This document shows, piece by piece, positions 1-12,140 of a stretch of DNA of 64,000 nucleotides. The stretch is from the NCBI GenBank assembly GCA_023055505.1, contig JALIRH010000031.1, positions 806,001 through 870,000 on the forward strand, written 5' to 3'. This DNA is from Callipepla californica brunnescens. Taxonomy: Eukaryota > Chordata > Aves > Galliformes > Odontophoridae. The position numbers were made by a program, and so were the translations under genes. Under the pieces are notes generated by a model. The model ran no database searches. It was given only the letters and a program-made list of their open reading frames with translations, and was not told where the DNA came from. Each line of letters starts with the position of its first letter. The first letter of the stretch is position 1.

Positions 1-34
1 TGTAAGCAGAAGTCATTACTTTTGGAACAAGCTA
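1..34. mobile_element. Possible mariner terminal inverted repeat (element continues left of the window)
   Basis: Positions 15-26 carry ATTACTTTTGGA. This is the same core that forms the right end of the complete mariner-like element at 24135-24666, and the reverse complement of the core at that element's left end. The shared core and its position next to a TA (33-34) suggest one terminus of another mariner copy whose body lies before base 1. Only about 14-16 bases match and the rest is outside the window, so chance similarity is possible. Confidence 0.4.
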
Positions 35-38
35 TTAT

Positions 39-81
39 CACTGAGAAGCTTCTTCTGTTTGCTATCCTCAGCTTCTCAGTG
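39..81. repeat. Perfect 12-bp inverted repeat (hairpin) with 19-nt loop
   Basis: CACTGAGAAGCT at 39-50 is the exact reverse complement of AGCTTCTCAGTG at 70-81, with a 19-base loop between them. The hairpin lies immediately inside the flank of the mariner-like terminus at 1-34. The stem is too short to resemble a typical microRNA precursor, and no longer symmetry surrounds it. Confidence 0.6.
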
Positions 82-825
82 GGTATTTTATTTTTAAATA
101 AAAAAAATTGTGTTTTTCCCCAATACTTGCTTGTTTATGTTTTTAAATAAACAAGGAAAAGGCCTTTATACTGTAATAGCTGACTAAGAGCTATTGGAAT
201 GATTATCTTTTATTCCACCACTCCTTGAGAGCTATATACTGCTTCTGTTATGGGAGTTGGACCTCAGGTCAGCAGAACTCTTTGCATTAGTACAGCCTGA
301 GTCTGGTATAGCTACCAGAGCACTCCTGTGGATTTTGCCTGTTTAGTTCACCTATTTCTGCTTGCAGCATGTACTCGTTTACAAAATGCCTTCGCCTACC
401 ATAATCCTGAAAGCAAGATTTGCACCTGTTTTATTTTTTCGGTTGTATTCAGGCAAGATCTTTTTCTCTGCAAAATGCGATGGACAAGTATAGGAAGAAG
501 ATTCTTATATTAATCAGAATTAATCATTGGTGGCAGCTTATGAGATCTTTATGTGGTAAATCAGTGACAACCACTGAAGTAGTTTTGCTATACTGCTTTG
601 CATAAGAATGGGAATACACAAGAGCAGAGTCAGACTCCAGACTGTACATTCTCTGTGGGAAACAAAAAACACAAAACACAAAACCAGCAGAATGAGAGGT
701 GTGGTCTCCACCATTTTAACAGTGAGTTTTTCTGAGTACATATCTGTGCTGTTTCTCTACTACTTACATTACTTAAACAATATATATATACATATATTTC
801 AGTTTTTACACTATTAAGCGGTAAA
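82..825. other. AT-rich unannotated sequence
   Basis: I see no gene or recognisable repeat here. Short overlapping frames of 60-70 codons occur on both strands, but none shows a protein-like composition, a splice context or a family motif. A short (TA)n run lies at 781-797, shortly before the assembly gap. Confidence 0.6.
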
Positions 826-925
826 NNNNNNNNNNNNNNNNNNNNNNNNNNNNNNNNNNNNNNNNNNNNNNNNNNNNNNNNNNNNNNNNNNNNNNNNNNN
901 NNNNNNNNNNNNNNNNNNNNNNNNN
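826..925. other. Assembly gap, exactly 100 N
   Basis: Exactly 100 consecutive N fill this interval. A round 100 is the usual placeholder for a gap of unknown size, so distances measured across it are not reliable. CR1 sequence starts at the first base after the gap, so the missing sequence probably includes the upstream part of that CR1 copy. Confidence 0.98.
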
Positions 926-1259
926 GAAGGCTGAGAGGGGACCTTATTATGTAAATATTTAAAGAGCAGGAGTCAAGCAGATGGGGCCAGGATCATTTTC
1001 AGTTTCTACCCCATGCAACATGACAAGGGAGCACAAACTGGAACTCAGGAATTTCAGTAACCAAAATGTGGAAGAACGTATTCACTTTGAGAGTAATGGA
1101 GCACTGGAACAGGCTGCCCAGGGAGGTGGTGGAATCTCATTCTCTGCAGATATTCAAAACCCACATGGATACTTTTCTCTGCAATCAACTCTATGTAACC
1201 TGCTTTAGTGTTGGGACTGTAATAGATGATCCCTTCCTAACCCTGTGATGTTGTGATTC
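926..1259 (+). mobile_element. CR1 LINE 3' fragment, plus strand
   Basis: The sequence opens with the CR1 segment encoding the end of ORF2 (GGCTGAGAGGGGACCTTA). It continues through the typical untranslated part (AATGGAGCACTGGAACAGGC, then CTGCCCAGGGAGGTGGTGGA) and ends near a degraded copy of the 3' octamer repeat (GATGTTGTGATTCTGTG). CR1 is a non-LTR retrotransposon with no poly-A tail and frequent 5' truncation. The true 5' limit of this copy is hidden by the gap. Open frames inside it are LINE debris and not genes. Confidence 0.92.
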
Positions 1260-3360
1260 TGTGAAGGTGACAAGTATAAATGGGGCTGGTTTAACAGACA
1301 AGGAGTTCCTGCCCTAAGAATTATAAAAACCAAGAACAGGTATTTTAGGAAGTCATAAAATTGATCAAGAAGAAATTGTTATTAAAATATATATACATAT
1401 ATATATATTTATTTATTTTTCCAGTATAAAAACTAAGAAATGAAAATGAAACGAACTAGTAGGTTCTGAGCAAAAAAGGGCATTCCTTCTTAACAAGGAT
1501 CGCATTGTCCTTGAACACTGCAGACAGATAGAAGTCACCAGCTTACCAAAGAAATTCACAGAGAAAAATAAAAGGTACATCTGTGTCTATTAAATACATA
1601 AAGACTGCATCTAGATCTGAATGGCACAAAAATAAAAGGAGTTTGAGAACTTTTTGCTTACAGAGGCGTGTATTTCCCAGCTCCATCTCTTCCACTATTT
1701 GATGGAACTTGGTGAACAGTAGGTGAACAGTAAAAACATTCTGAACGTGATTGGTACAGTAAAGTAACAGTGGCTAACAGAATTAATTTTGTTTATAAGT
1801 TGCGTAACAGCAAGCTTCAGAAAATCCTGCCATGGGCATAACCTTAAGAAACTTCTTAAGAAGTAGGATTTTCTTCCCTTATTCATGGTATATATTTGTT
1901 ATATCATTTGTCTGCTCTTTTCCAATAACTGCTTTCCTGTGATTAGTAACCTTTTGAGATTGTAAAAACAATTTACCACAAAGAGGGAATTGGATCTGAT
2001 TGTAACCTAACAGAAACCCAGTGAAACTTTTGATTAAAGATCTTGTGTTCAATAACCAAGTGGGAGAAATGTGTCAAAGTTCCACTTGAGAAGTCAGGTA
2101 AGATTTAAGTCTGTCAGATAAAAAATAAGCTTATGCCCTTTTATTACTATACTTTTCATACCAAACTATTTAAAACAGTAGAGAAGCTGTATTCGCTGCA
2201 AAGCATTCTAAGTATTTTGTTGTTTTTTGCAGTGTTGCTGCTTGGATTTCTCCCCATTATTCTCTTGTCACACCAGCATTTGTGAATATCACCACAATAG
2301 ATATAATGAAAGAATGTAGAACATAGATAACATTCCTACTGGAGGAATGTAAAGCGAAGTCTGTTTATCTGAGAACTAAGAAAAATTAACTAAAATATAT
2401 GAATGTATTGCAATACCTTCTGCTAACTTCAATGAAAATCATGTTAAGACCTGTAAAAATGTTTGATCACATGCTTTGCTACCCACATGGTTTGTACTTA
2501 ATATAAATTATACGTCAGTAGAGTCTCATAACTTCCAGACACCCTTGAAAATTTCAGAGAAATTTCATTTTTCACTGTCATTTTTTTCTTATAAATCTTA
2601 CCCCCACAACTGTACCTTTACAAATTGTCAAACTAATTAATACGGCAACATTTTTATTATTAGAGGTTATTTAAAGTATCAAAATACTGTGATTGCAATA
2701 AGCAGTCAACTTGATTACTCTTTATATTCCATATACTGAGTAGGCATGTTTAAATAATGTCAGTGTGAACATACCACAGTATTACTGCAACATAGAGCAT
2801 GTCAAATTTAAAGGGCAAAAATGAAAAGGGGATTATTTTTTTTTCTGCAAAATCAAAGATCTACATTACTATCTGGTTGGAGACCACAGTGTTGCATGCA
2901 AAAAACGAAGAACATTAGAAAATAACTGAAGAGACCTAAGTACTCTGTTGACAATTTTGTTAAAACCATTGCTTGTAAAATAATGTAAGAACAGGGCAAA
3001 TGGTGAGATGTGCTGGTGTCCTAAAACCTGCATATTCACAGAATACAGGACTTCGGGTACATTTTTTAAGTCTTCAGCAACCCCAAAGGTGGTTTTGGTT
3101 CTGTGAACATTGGCCAATCATCACTGAACTCATTTAGCCACTTTGTGTCAGCAGCACACTGCAAAATGGAGTTTAGCAGCTTCACTACAACTTAACTACT
3201 GTCCTGAATACTTGTAACCTCCAAGATTTGGCTAAGAGGTCAGTAAGGAAAAAACCTTAACAATATTTCTGTGAAGTTGAGTAAAGTTCAGTGAATAAAA
3301 AAATAAAAATAAAAGAGCTTGCAAATAGTGAAAAATATCCTCTGTTCAACATCTGTTCAG
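1260..3360. other. AT-rich unannotated sequence with a TA/ATTT microsatellite
   Basis: No gene or transposon is recognisable. A (TA)n-(TTTA)n simple repeat runs at about 1387-1420. The minus-strand frame at 2869-3117 (82 codons) has no motif or splice support and is within chance expectation. Confidence 0.55.
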
Positions 3361-3535
3361 TGAAGAGAGTTGGGTTTAGTCAGCCCGGAGAAGAAAAGGC
3401 TCTATGGAGACCTTGTCGTGCTCTTCCAGTACCTAGAGGGGGCCTACAAGAAAGATGGAGAGGGACTTTCTATAAAGTTATGAGTTCTTCAAATAAGTCA
3501 ACGGGTCGATTTAAAGATATCAATGAGTAGAAACT
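3361..3535 (+). mobile_element. CR1 LINE, 5' half of a copy split by an insertion
   Basis: The run from GAAGAGAGTTGGGTTTAGTC through AGCCCGGAGAAGAAAAGGCT to the GGGGGCCTACAAGAAAGATG block matches the end of CR1 ORF2 and the start of its 3' region, plus strand. The match stops near GATTTAAAGATATCAATGAG. The next CR1 segment in order, beginning with AAGAAGAAATTCTTCACTGT, appears about 490 bases later at 4027. The two pieces are therefore one CR1 insertion interrupted by the LTR and simple repeat described next. Confidence 0.85.
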
Positions 3536-3549
3536 TAACAGCAAAATTT

Positions 3550-3938
3550 TGTTACCATTAAGCAAGGTATTCTTTATTCGCAGCACTGGGGTAGCATCAA
3601 GATAACTCCCCAGGAATGCTCTACCAGTTGATTGTGAACTGGTTGTATTTTTTGCATTTATTACATATTTGTTAAATTCCCAAATTCATTATTCTATCCA
3701 CCCCCAATGATTGCCCAACAGACACAGCTTTATTTGGCAATCTTCAATAGCCAGTCATCTAGCCCCCTAGCTGTGATAGTCCTCTATCCATCCAATGTTA
3801 GTCCTTCAGGGGATTGTTTACTTCCTCCCAACACTTCTTTTGTCCCAAAGATGTCTGTATAATGCAAAGACAACCAAGGAGTCCCTGTACACACAGATAA
3901 GGTAGACAAAGAGGAACATCCTGATGCTGTCTGTCACA
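3550..3938 (-). mobile_element. Solo LTR (endogenous retrovirus type) nested in CR1, minus strand
   Basis: Read on the minus strand, this 389-bp block starts TGTGACAGACAGC and ends TTAATGGTAACA. It therefore has the TG...CA ends of an LTR with a TGT/ACA short inverted repeat. AATAAA polyadenylation signals lie on the minus strand at about 3570-3577 and 3730-3736, late in the element, where a U3-R-U5 layout would put them. There is no internal retroviral coding sequence, so it would be a solo LTR. I do not see a clear target-site duplication: AATTT is on the left and TTCTA on the right. The family is not identified from memory. Its position inside a colinear CR1 copy independently supports insertion. 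Confidence 0.6.
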
Positions 3939-3958
3939 TTCTAATCATTCTGTTAGTG

Positions 3959-4019
3959 GTTTTTGTTTTGTTTTGTTTTGTTTTCGTTTTGGTTTGATTT
4001 GGTTTGTTGGTTTTTTTTG
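3959..4019. repeat. (TTTTG)n-like simple repeat
   Basis: Degenerate pentamer repeats of TTTTG pass into TTTGG/TTTGA variants and end in a T8 run. The tract lies between the LTR and the resumed CR1 copy. Confidence 0.9.
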
Positions 4020-4026
4020 CTTTATT

Positions 4027-4252
4027 AACAGGAAAGAAGAAGAAATTCTTCACTGTTAGGGTGATGAGGCACTGGAACAGAATTCATGGAGAAATTGTGG
4101 ATACACATTCTTGGAAGTGTGTGTTTAAGGCCAGGCTGGATGAAGCTTTAAACACCCTGGTTAAGTGGAAGGTCTTCTTGCCCATAGCAGGTGTATTGAA
4201 GAGAATTATCTGAAGATCCTGTCCTACCCAAACCAATTTACAATTCTATGAT
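4027..4252 (+). mobile_element. CR1 LINE, 3' half of the split copy
   Basis: The sequence matches the CR1 3' region: AAATTCTTCACTGTTAGGGT, GATGAGGCACTGGAACAG, AAGGCCAGGCTGGATGAAGC and the terminal CCAATTTACAATTCTATGAT. It continues in the same orientation and order from the piece at 3361-3535 and ends with a single recognisable ATTCTATG unit. Confidence 0.9.
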
Positions 4253-5384
4253 ATACACAGATATGTCTTTACATTAAATATCATGTATAATGTGTACATT
4301 ATCTGATTTTTAGAATCTCAAACACTTTAAATTTTCAAGTAAAATTCACGTCTTCACAAAGCAATGAAAAACTACACATCATTTCTTCCTAATCATAGGA
4401 GATACTGTGAAATGGAAGTTCTAATGAATAAACTATAATGCAATTAAAATAATCTAAAGCAGCTTACCTAGCATCCCACTGCTGATTATATGGTTTCAAA
4501 ACATTACTGAAAAGAAAAATTCGAAAGCCTAAATCTACAGTTTTCTGAAGCCGGGGGAGTATTCCCTTTGATTTCAACAGGCATTAGAAAAGACTTACAA
4601 GAAGTAACACAGTTAAGAGAATCTGTAATTATAATTTTTTCTATATTCACATTTTGGAAGAAAAGTGCATTTTCAGTTTGTCTTGGTCCCTCTAGCAGTT
4701 TACAAAATCCATCTTAATTTTATTAGTCAGCATGATAATAGTGTTCTAATATTTGTATGCTATTCCCCATTTCTTTTGGGACTTAAAATCTAGACATCAT
4801 GTTGCACAACGTAACAATTTCTATTTATAAAGCCTCACTCTCCTCAGCCAAACACTAACCATAGCACTGACTTGTTAAAAGTAAACATACTGTAAAATCT
4901 CTCATTGTTAGCTGAAGACAAATTAGAAAATAATAAAAAATAAAAAAATAAATTAAAAAATAAAACTATGAGAGTTGCCCCCCAAAAAACACTAGTGTGT
5001 GAATATTCACATTCAAATTTGATAATAAAACTGCAGCTTTTGAAAGCCTCTGAAAACAGACTGCATCTACTAAGGAGCTTAAAAACATGCTGAATATGGA
5101 AATGTTTCTTGCTGGCACCGTGTCTCTGGAAGACAGCATATGCCGTCTTTGTTCTGTGATCTCTGCAAGTTTCCTGCTGATACCTGGGTGGACTTTAAGA
5201 CTGAGACCCATAAAACCTAAAAAAGCTTCATACTTTTCTACTGAAGAGAATGCTTCCTTTTCCATGCCATATTGCCATGGCCACACCCTTTGCAGAAACC
5301 TTTCTATTTCTTTCCCACTTCAAAAAGAGAGGTGCTGTTAGGACATGCTACAAAAAGAAATCTTTGCCATGACAATAAAAGCAC
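4253..5384. other. AT-rich unannotated sequence
   Basis: No transposon is recognised. An A-rich (AAAATAA)n stretch lies at 4926-4966. A minus-strand open frame spans 4966-5286; its first ATG is a little inside it, leaving about 99 codons. It reads like protein in places but has no recognisable family, and frames of this length are expected by chance in a window this size. Confidence 0.5.
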
Positions 5385-5500
5385 ATCACTCAGAACCAGA
5401 AAGGATCTTTTGGGTCACTGAGTCTATTCCTCAGCTATCAGAGGTCCGGAACTGCTTCTATCAAGAGAGTGCTTTGCCCTAATCATCATCTGAATCGTCG
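5385..5500 (-). mobile_element. Possible highly degraded CR1 3' end, minus strand
   Basis: AGAACCAGAAAGGATCTTTT followed by GGGTCACTGAGTCTATTCCT resembles the reverse complement of a CR1 terminus (the usual pattern is AGAATC...GGAAGGGACCT...GAGTCCAAC). The similarity is weak and the boundaries are guesses. Confidence 0.3.
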
Positions 5501-8500
5501 GCCACCCAAATGTACTGCACTTGCACTGACACTGACAGATGGGTTGGGTGGCTGACAGTGCCTGTGTTACAACCTTTGAAGATTTTTAAGTCTCAAGACC
5601 AGTGTCTGACTTGCAGTAAGATGAAAGCACTGCTGCTTTAAGAAGCTGAACCTTGTTAGGACATTACAGTATCTCATCCTATGTTGAAGTTACTAAAGGT
5701 GATGAAGTTTATAAATGATAATAAACAGAAATGGGGAATAAGAATATATGAGTGCAAACTGCACAATGGCACAAAAATAAGTATATCACAGTGCACAAAG
5801 CAGGGTGCCACAAAGCAAGGTGCCACAGGACAAGCCTGCATTCGCTCTGTGCAGCTCTCTCCTCATATAGTTCAGCATTGATGGTGAGGAGAAATAGAAG
5901 TTACCTGTGCAGGACTAACAAGTACAGTGAAGCAAGGAAGTATTCTGTTCTCCTACATAATTCTATACCTCAGACTAGTATGTTGTCGTTCTATTGGATT
6001 GGTAGTTACTGGGTTAGGTAGTCACAGACGCATCGATACATAACTTGTTATTTCATAAAACATGGTCCTGTAAGATTGCACACAGTTCTCTGGCATTTCA
6101 CATCTCTGTAAGAATCACGCAGACCATCAGCTTGACACTCAGTTGCACATTGAATGTGTGAGCATGCAAAATCTGATCCTACCCATTACAATCCTCTCAT
6201 TCCAAACTTATGAAGTATGAGTGATGGGATTTTCCAAGCCTCCAGAAACATCAACATACACTGGATTTGACTTATAAAGTATTAATTACTATTTTCATCT
6301 GCAACAAGGAGAAAAGCTTATTGGATTTGTCTATTCTTCAAGAAAAATATTCTTGTTCTACACCTCAATGCCTAGGTAAGTTAAGGGAGAAACTAAGCAT
6401 ATAATAAACTGTCATCTGAAGTTGTCTACACTGTGTTATGAAAATGTACACAATAGAAATTGTATTTGAGAAATGTGGGTCACATAGAATCTACCACTGA
6501 GAATATGCTGTGTCTCAAACCAGTACAGTACCATTTTCTTATTTTATCTCCAAATTTGCAATTAACAAAACATTTTCTCTCTCTTGTGTATTTATATCCT
6601 TGGTCTCAAGCAGGGGTTGTCAAAATAAATGGATCAAAAGAATTTTTTTAAAAGGGAAAACAGCAATTTATACATAAGCTTCCACACTCAGTCATTTCCT
6701 CTGTGTTAGATATAATAGGAATGTTTTCTTATTCTTTGTTAAAGCTCTATCCAACTTGTGGCACATTATGCATGAATGTAGAGCAAAGAGATGCTAGTAG
6801 GCTCAGTTCTTCTCCAATTTTCTTTTGTGCTTAGTAACAGAATACGAATTTGTATTGCACCTTAATAGAATCCTGCTTGAAGTCTGTTTTTTTTTTTTGT
6901 CCCTAGACAGAAGAGAATACAATGACTCAGGAACACCAACACAAAACCAAAATCTCAGGGTATTTCTGTTCTCTTTCTCTCTTGATTTCTCAGGCTTAGG
7001 CAATCTGTAGCATATATAATAATAGTAGAGAAATAACTTAGAACGTTAATGCAAATTAAAAGGAAAAAATATTGCATTGGCAGATTTTACAATCTCAATT
7101 TTTATTTTGATAAAGGGGGCTAAGAGGACTACACAATGTAGCTTCACAAATAGTTTTATTCTGCAAGAATGACTCATTTCATTTGTTTAGAAGGTATCTT
7201 TTTTACATATGTATATAGACTTTAATAGAAATATAATTTCTTCTGGCAAACTGGAATAAATAGAAACTCTCCTTTGAACTTCCCTCAGATAAGTAAAATC
7301 TTATTTCTTTATTTCCAGTCTGTGTATAGTTCAGCTGGCATTTTGTTTGAAAGCTGTTTCTTATTTGTCAGATCTAGACTGCCTATATTTCCTTTAAATT
7401 TTTTAAGAAGAATCTATCTGAAAGTAATTAATAATTGATATATTTAACTTTCTTTGCTTTGGAGATATGCTACCATGGCAAAAAGGCTGACTAAAGCAAT
7501 GTCACGCTTATAGCTCTTGAAACACCTCAATTTCTCTGAAAAACAGGTAAGGTAAGTAAATGCTCAATAGAAATATCCATTAACAAGAGATTTCAGGTTT
7601 CAGAATATGTCTAGGCTAAGTTGTTCAGACGTTAAGTTCTGTGCAACATTTATTTCCCCAATTACAAAACTGTTCACGAGTTTGACAAATATGTGGATGA
7701 TTAAAGGTATGGACAGAAGAAAATAAGACCAAAAAAAAATCCATTTTATAAAGGATTACTTCATTACAGTGTTACCAAAAAATTGCTCAAGATAATCTTT
7801 AATCTTGCTTAGTTTCCTGCTCAAATAGAGAATCTGATACAAAAGTAGACTTTCACTGGTCCCATTCAGAGCAGATACTAATGTCAAAACCTCAGAAGTT
7901 CCTGGTCCCCAAACCTGAATGACCGACTCCAAGTGAGGGCTTGGAGGAAAGTCTCTTGGTTGTTCTGGACTGCAGTTTTCAAAGTATTTATGACAACACC
8001 ATGCCTAGACAACAGGGCTCTGCACTGCCTTTTCCCAGGGAGGTGTACTGTGATAAATTTCCCTGAGTGTCTTGAAAGGGTAAGGAATGGCTACTTAATT
8101 TACTGACGCAGTAATAGGAACAGTCATAGAGTGCCACTGAAATGACTTCTGGCCTTTACACCCACTGAAGGATAGAACCTCATTATGTATATTGTTTAAA
8201 CCAAGACCAGTGCAAGATACGCTGTTCCTGGACAGCATATAGGGAGGAATATTCATGAAAGAAACAAGAAAGTTCATTATACGCAGACAGCAATGATGAA
8301 AACAATAGAGCTCAGTCAGAACTATTGATTCTCTACAGTCTCTGAGAAGTCTAAATTGCACTTTAATCAGTGACATTATAACAGCTCTCTCAAACTAGAA
8401 TACAACAAAGATCTGAAGTTGGGGGATTTTAGACTGCCCACACATTTTGTTGCTGGAGTATACATAAAGGATAATAAGATCTATTTGTGTAGCAACAGAA

Positions 8501-9870
8501 TTACAAGTTAACATGAGTGTAGATAATTTTATCAGCTATCCTGGCATGACACTCTATATTTTGTGTAGACTCTTACCATTAAGAAAACTACAACTTTTTT
8601 CAGCTGTTAAGGCTACAGTGGGCTTATGTTATGGCTACTGCAATTATTTAGCCTACACAGATCACACATGCACAACATAAATGTAAACACTGACACAAAG
8701 CCTGTGCAGTGGAGGTTGTTTGCTGGGAAGAGGTTGAAAAGAAATATCCATGGAATCTGAAAAGAAAGGGTGCGGGTGAGTGGTTTTCCTCAGGGCACCT
8801 TGCAGCGTTTTGTAAAGTTCTAACTCCGCAGCTATGTGCCAGCCTCAGCAAGGCAGCTGCAGTGCATCTCAAGCATCACGTGCATTCCCTGGTGGCTCGG
8901 ATGGAGTGCTGCAAGAAACAGTTGGAATATCAAGCTGATGGCTGAAAGACAAAGCAGCCTGAAAGAATAGAAAACACCATCCCAGAGAAATCCATGCTTT
9001 GGCTTTTAAAGACTAAACATATTTAGATCTTTCCTGTGTTCTGAACATAACTTCTGCAATATGCAGCATATATCTGAACACTATACAAGAATTTCCCTTA
9101 AATAACATGGCAGTCTTGTCATTTCTATAATAGATGCCACTGAGGTAATTGGAGATTTATGGATATCTTTTCTTTCTTTCATACTGCTTTTGGAAGGTAA
9201 ATCTGAATTTGCAAGATGAAAAAAAATAGAATTTGAATATCAATCCGGTAGTGCAAAACAAGTCCATTACTGAGATTGAGAACATTTCTATCATAATCCA
9301 GATAGAGATAACACTTTACTGCCTATTCTGAAAATGTCTGTATTGTATGTCTCTCTATTTTTCAAGCCCTGCTCATTTTTGTGTAAAATTTAAGTACTGC
9401 TATCGGCAGTATGAAAAACTGCGATAAAGGCTAAGTAAAACTCTCCAGTATGCATCTCAGTAGTTCTCTGTTGTTTTGATTTCCATTCTCACTGCACATT
9501 TATGTTGCTCTGTTTTCCTTTCATGAAGCTATTTGACTGTTTCTCTGAATTACAATGGATGATATTCTTAGATAAAAACACTTGAATGAAGGTTCTACTA
9601 TCTACCTGCCTAAGGAAAGAAACAGACACTTAAAGCCTAACATAACCATTAGGTAAGCAACAAAAAAGAATAAACGGTGTGTGCATAAAGGCAAGAAAAG
9701 GAGTTAGAGAGATAGCATCAACAGAATTATAGCACAGTTCCAAAATGGAAAGTTACACAATATAACAATTCCATGTCTTTCCTCCTAGTTCAAATTAGCC
9801 ACATTAAATTTCAACAGAGAGTAAAGCTACCACTAAACTAACTCACTTTTTTATATTCACATCTTCTTAC
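5501..9870. other. Long unannotated AT-rich stretch
   Basis: I find no transposon or gene in these 4.4 kb. A 15-bp tandem duplication (CAAAGCAGGGTGCCA, then CAAAGCAAGGTGCCA) lies at 5796-5825. Nine-base complementary segments (GCCACCCAA and TTGGGTGGC) lie near 5500-5550. Open frames at 8095-8376 and 8648-8945 overlap each other on opposite strands or lack motifs, and are not supported as genes. Confidence 0.5.
5796..5825. repeat. 15-bp tandem duplication
   Basis: Two adjacent 15-base units differ at one position (GGG against AGG). This is a small replication-slippage type duplication with no evident function. Confidence 0.85.
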
Positions 9871-10100
9871 AGAATTACAGATTGGTGGAGATGGAATGGG
9901 AACTCTGGTCCCACCTGGTGTCACCCTGCTCCAGCAGGGACACCAGAGGAGGCTGCCAGGGCCCATTTCCACATGACTTCTGGAGACTGCCAAGGTGATT
10001 CCATCACCTCTGGGCAGCCTGTGCCAGAGCTCCATGTGCTCACTCCTTTACCTGCACAGTAAAGAAGTGGATCCTGATAGTTAATTATGTCTAAATATGA
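9871..10100 (-). mobile_element. CR1 LINE 3' fragment, minus strand
   Basis: Read on the minus strand, the piece carries the CR1 blocks complementary to GGGCAGCCTGTGCCAGAGCT, CACCCTGCTCCAGCAGGGAC and AGAATTACAGATTGG. This is the normal 3' portion with a 5' truncation near 10100. The octamer end at 9871 is decayed. Confidence 0.85.
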
Positions 10101-10140
10101 ACTAAATTTGCTGGATTGTGAAAATCTTTCTGACACCATC

Positions 10141-10185
10141 ATTTTATTTTTATTTTTATTTTCATTTATTTATTTATTTATTTTA
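10141..10185. repeat. (ATTTT)n/(ATTT)n simple repeat
   Basis: Low-complexity TTTTA units pass into TTTA units. No coding or regulatory meaning is evident. Confidence 0.9.
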
Positions 10186-12140
10186 GGGGTGGAGGGGAAG
10201 ATTTGCAAGGTCCATTTGTATGCAGAATCTCAGATATGTGAAAATTGCTCATTGGGTAAAAGAAGAAGATGTTTGGATAGTCACAATTTCAGCCATGACA
10301 TTATTCTACTCAAAATTAATTTGTTTGTATAAATATTTGAAAAAAAAAAAGTCGCATTCATATCTTAACAACTGTTTTACAATTTAAATAGGTTAAGATG
10401 TAAAAGGAAAATACTCCTCTTGAACTGTATATTTTGTGAGCCTTTTGTAAATAATCTCAGTATTCCACTGAGAAGAATTTTTTATTTTGTAATCTTCTGT
10501 ATGAAGCCATGAAATTACTATGGAGTAATATGTGCCGTATTCTTTTGAAACAGAGTATACATACACAAAGCAAACAGCCTAGACTGAAAAGATTCTGTCA
10601 GAATTCCATTAAAAGTCATACCAAAGCCCTGTTATAAATAAAAACTGGTGCACTTATTTTTAAAATGTAAAACCTAATAATGCAGGAGTTCCATTCTGCG
10701 GGAAAATAAAATTAAATTAAACTAAAAAAAAAAAAAAAGGAAAAGACTTTAAAGCTAAATAAAAATACGAAGTTAGAAAGAAGAAAATAATTTTGGGCAA
10801 TGCAATATCAGCTTATTTGCAGATTTCATCTGCTGGAGCTAGAAGTAAATGCACATCCCCATTTTTTATTTAGAGGGAGAACTATTACCGTCAGTCTCAG
10901 ATGGGAACAGAATCTGTTCACTGCTGAAATTATTTAGAATATTCATCCATCCATAATGAATCTTTATCCACAGTGTTTTATTTCATCGCCTTCCCTAAGC
11001 CTCTTATTGCCTCCCTGTTTGCTTAGTTCTGACATTTTTACTTATGAACAGAAGATGATATTAAATTTAGGGATTTAGACATTACCTTTCACCTTCAGTC
11101 TGAAATAGTATGCTTGTGATGCTAGTTTATTAGATATTTTCAGTTTAAATGCAAAGTATCTATTACAACCATAGTTACTAACTGTTCAAACAGTCATATT
11201 TTCTCTCTTAATGCTGAAATTAAGGACTATTATTCTCAATACAACAGTGTTATCCACTTGCTATCTATCTTACTAACTTACTAACTATCCACTACTAACA
11301 CCAGACAAGCTGATTGCCTGAGTAAAGGTCACTAAGAAATGAAAGCAAATATTGACTAGAGGTACAACCACTGATCAAATTAAAAGCATCAACTGAACCA
11401 AATTTATCTCCAGTGTAAGGATACAACCTTTTACTTCTGTAATGTTTGTGTTTAAGCAAAGGCTAAACCTATGAACCAGTTAAAAAATTTTCATCACTAG
11501 ACTAGACTAAATATACTAATGTTCCTCATGTATTCTCATGAACACAATGGAAATATCCTTTTAGACTGAGAACTCATACTCAGAATCTGGCTTTTAGCAA
11601 GTAATTACAAACACATTATATATACCTATTTCATATGTATTTCTGATTAAACAATAACTTTAAATTGTCTCTTTTCTGACATTTTTTATGAGGTATATTT
11701 TAGCTTAGAAGTGAGGGAAGTCATGGAAAGGTATCTATTTCAGTCTGTGACTACATTGTGCTTATTATAGATACTGTTAAATTAGATTAGGCAAAATGCT
11801 GAATTCAGTGTCCTACATGAAAAAGAAACAAATAACCACCAGCACAAGACCAAGAGGTTTATTTACAGAAAGTATTGGTGACAAAGAACACCTTGCTGAT
11901 TCTATTTTCAGAGAGTGTTACTTGGAAAGAGCACCTAAAACTAAGTATATGAGAGACTTATTTTGAATGCTTAATATTCTGACAGGAGTAACTCAACATA
12001 TTTTGCAAACAAATAAGAAAAGTAAATGTTACATATAGAATGGATTGAAAAAATGAAGAACACAGGAAGAGAATACAGAGCTGTTTGGGAATATTAAAAT
12101 GGTCTATTTGTAATTTTAGAAATTCCTTACATGACCTATT
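10186..12140. other. AT-rich unannotated sequence
   Basis: There is no recognisable gene or transposon. A15 occurs near 10722-10738, and a CTAA/CTAC-rich patch lies near 11265-11300. Confidence 0.55.

Noticed and set aside
4966..5286. 106-codon minus-strand frame (GTG-initiated) with protein-like stretches
   Set aside because: No family recognised, no convincing splice pair, and a non-ATG start. In AT-rich DNA several frames near 100 codons are expected by chance in 64 kb.
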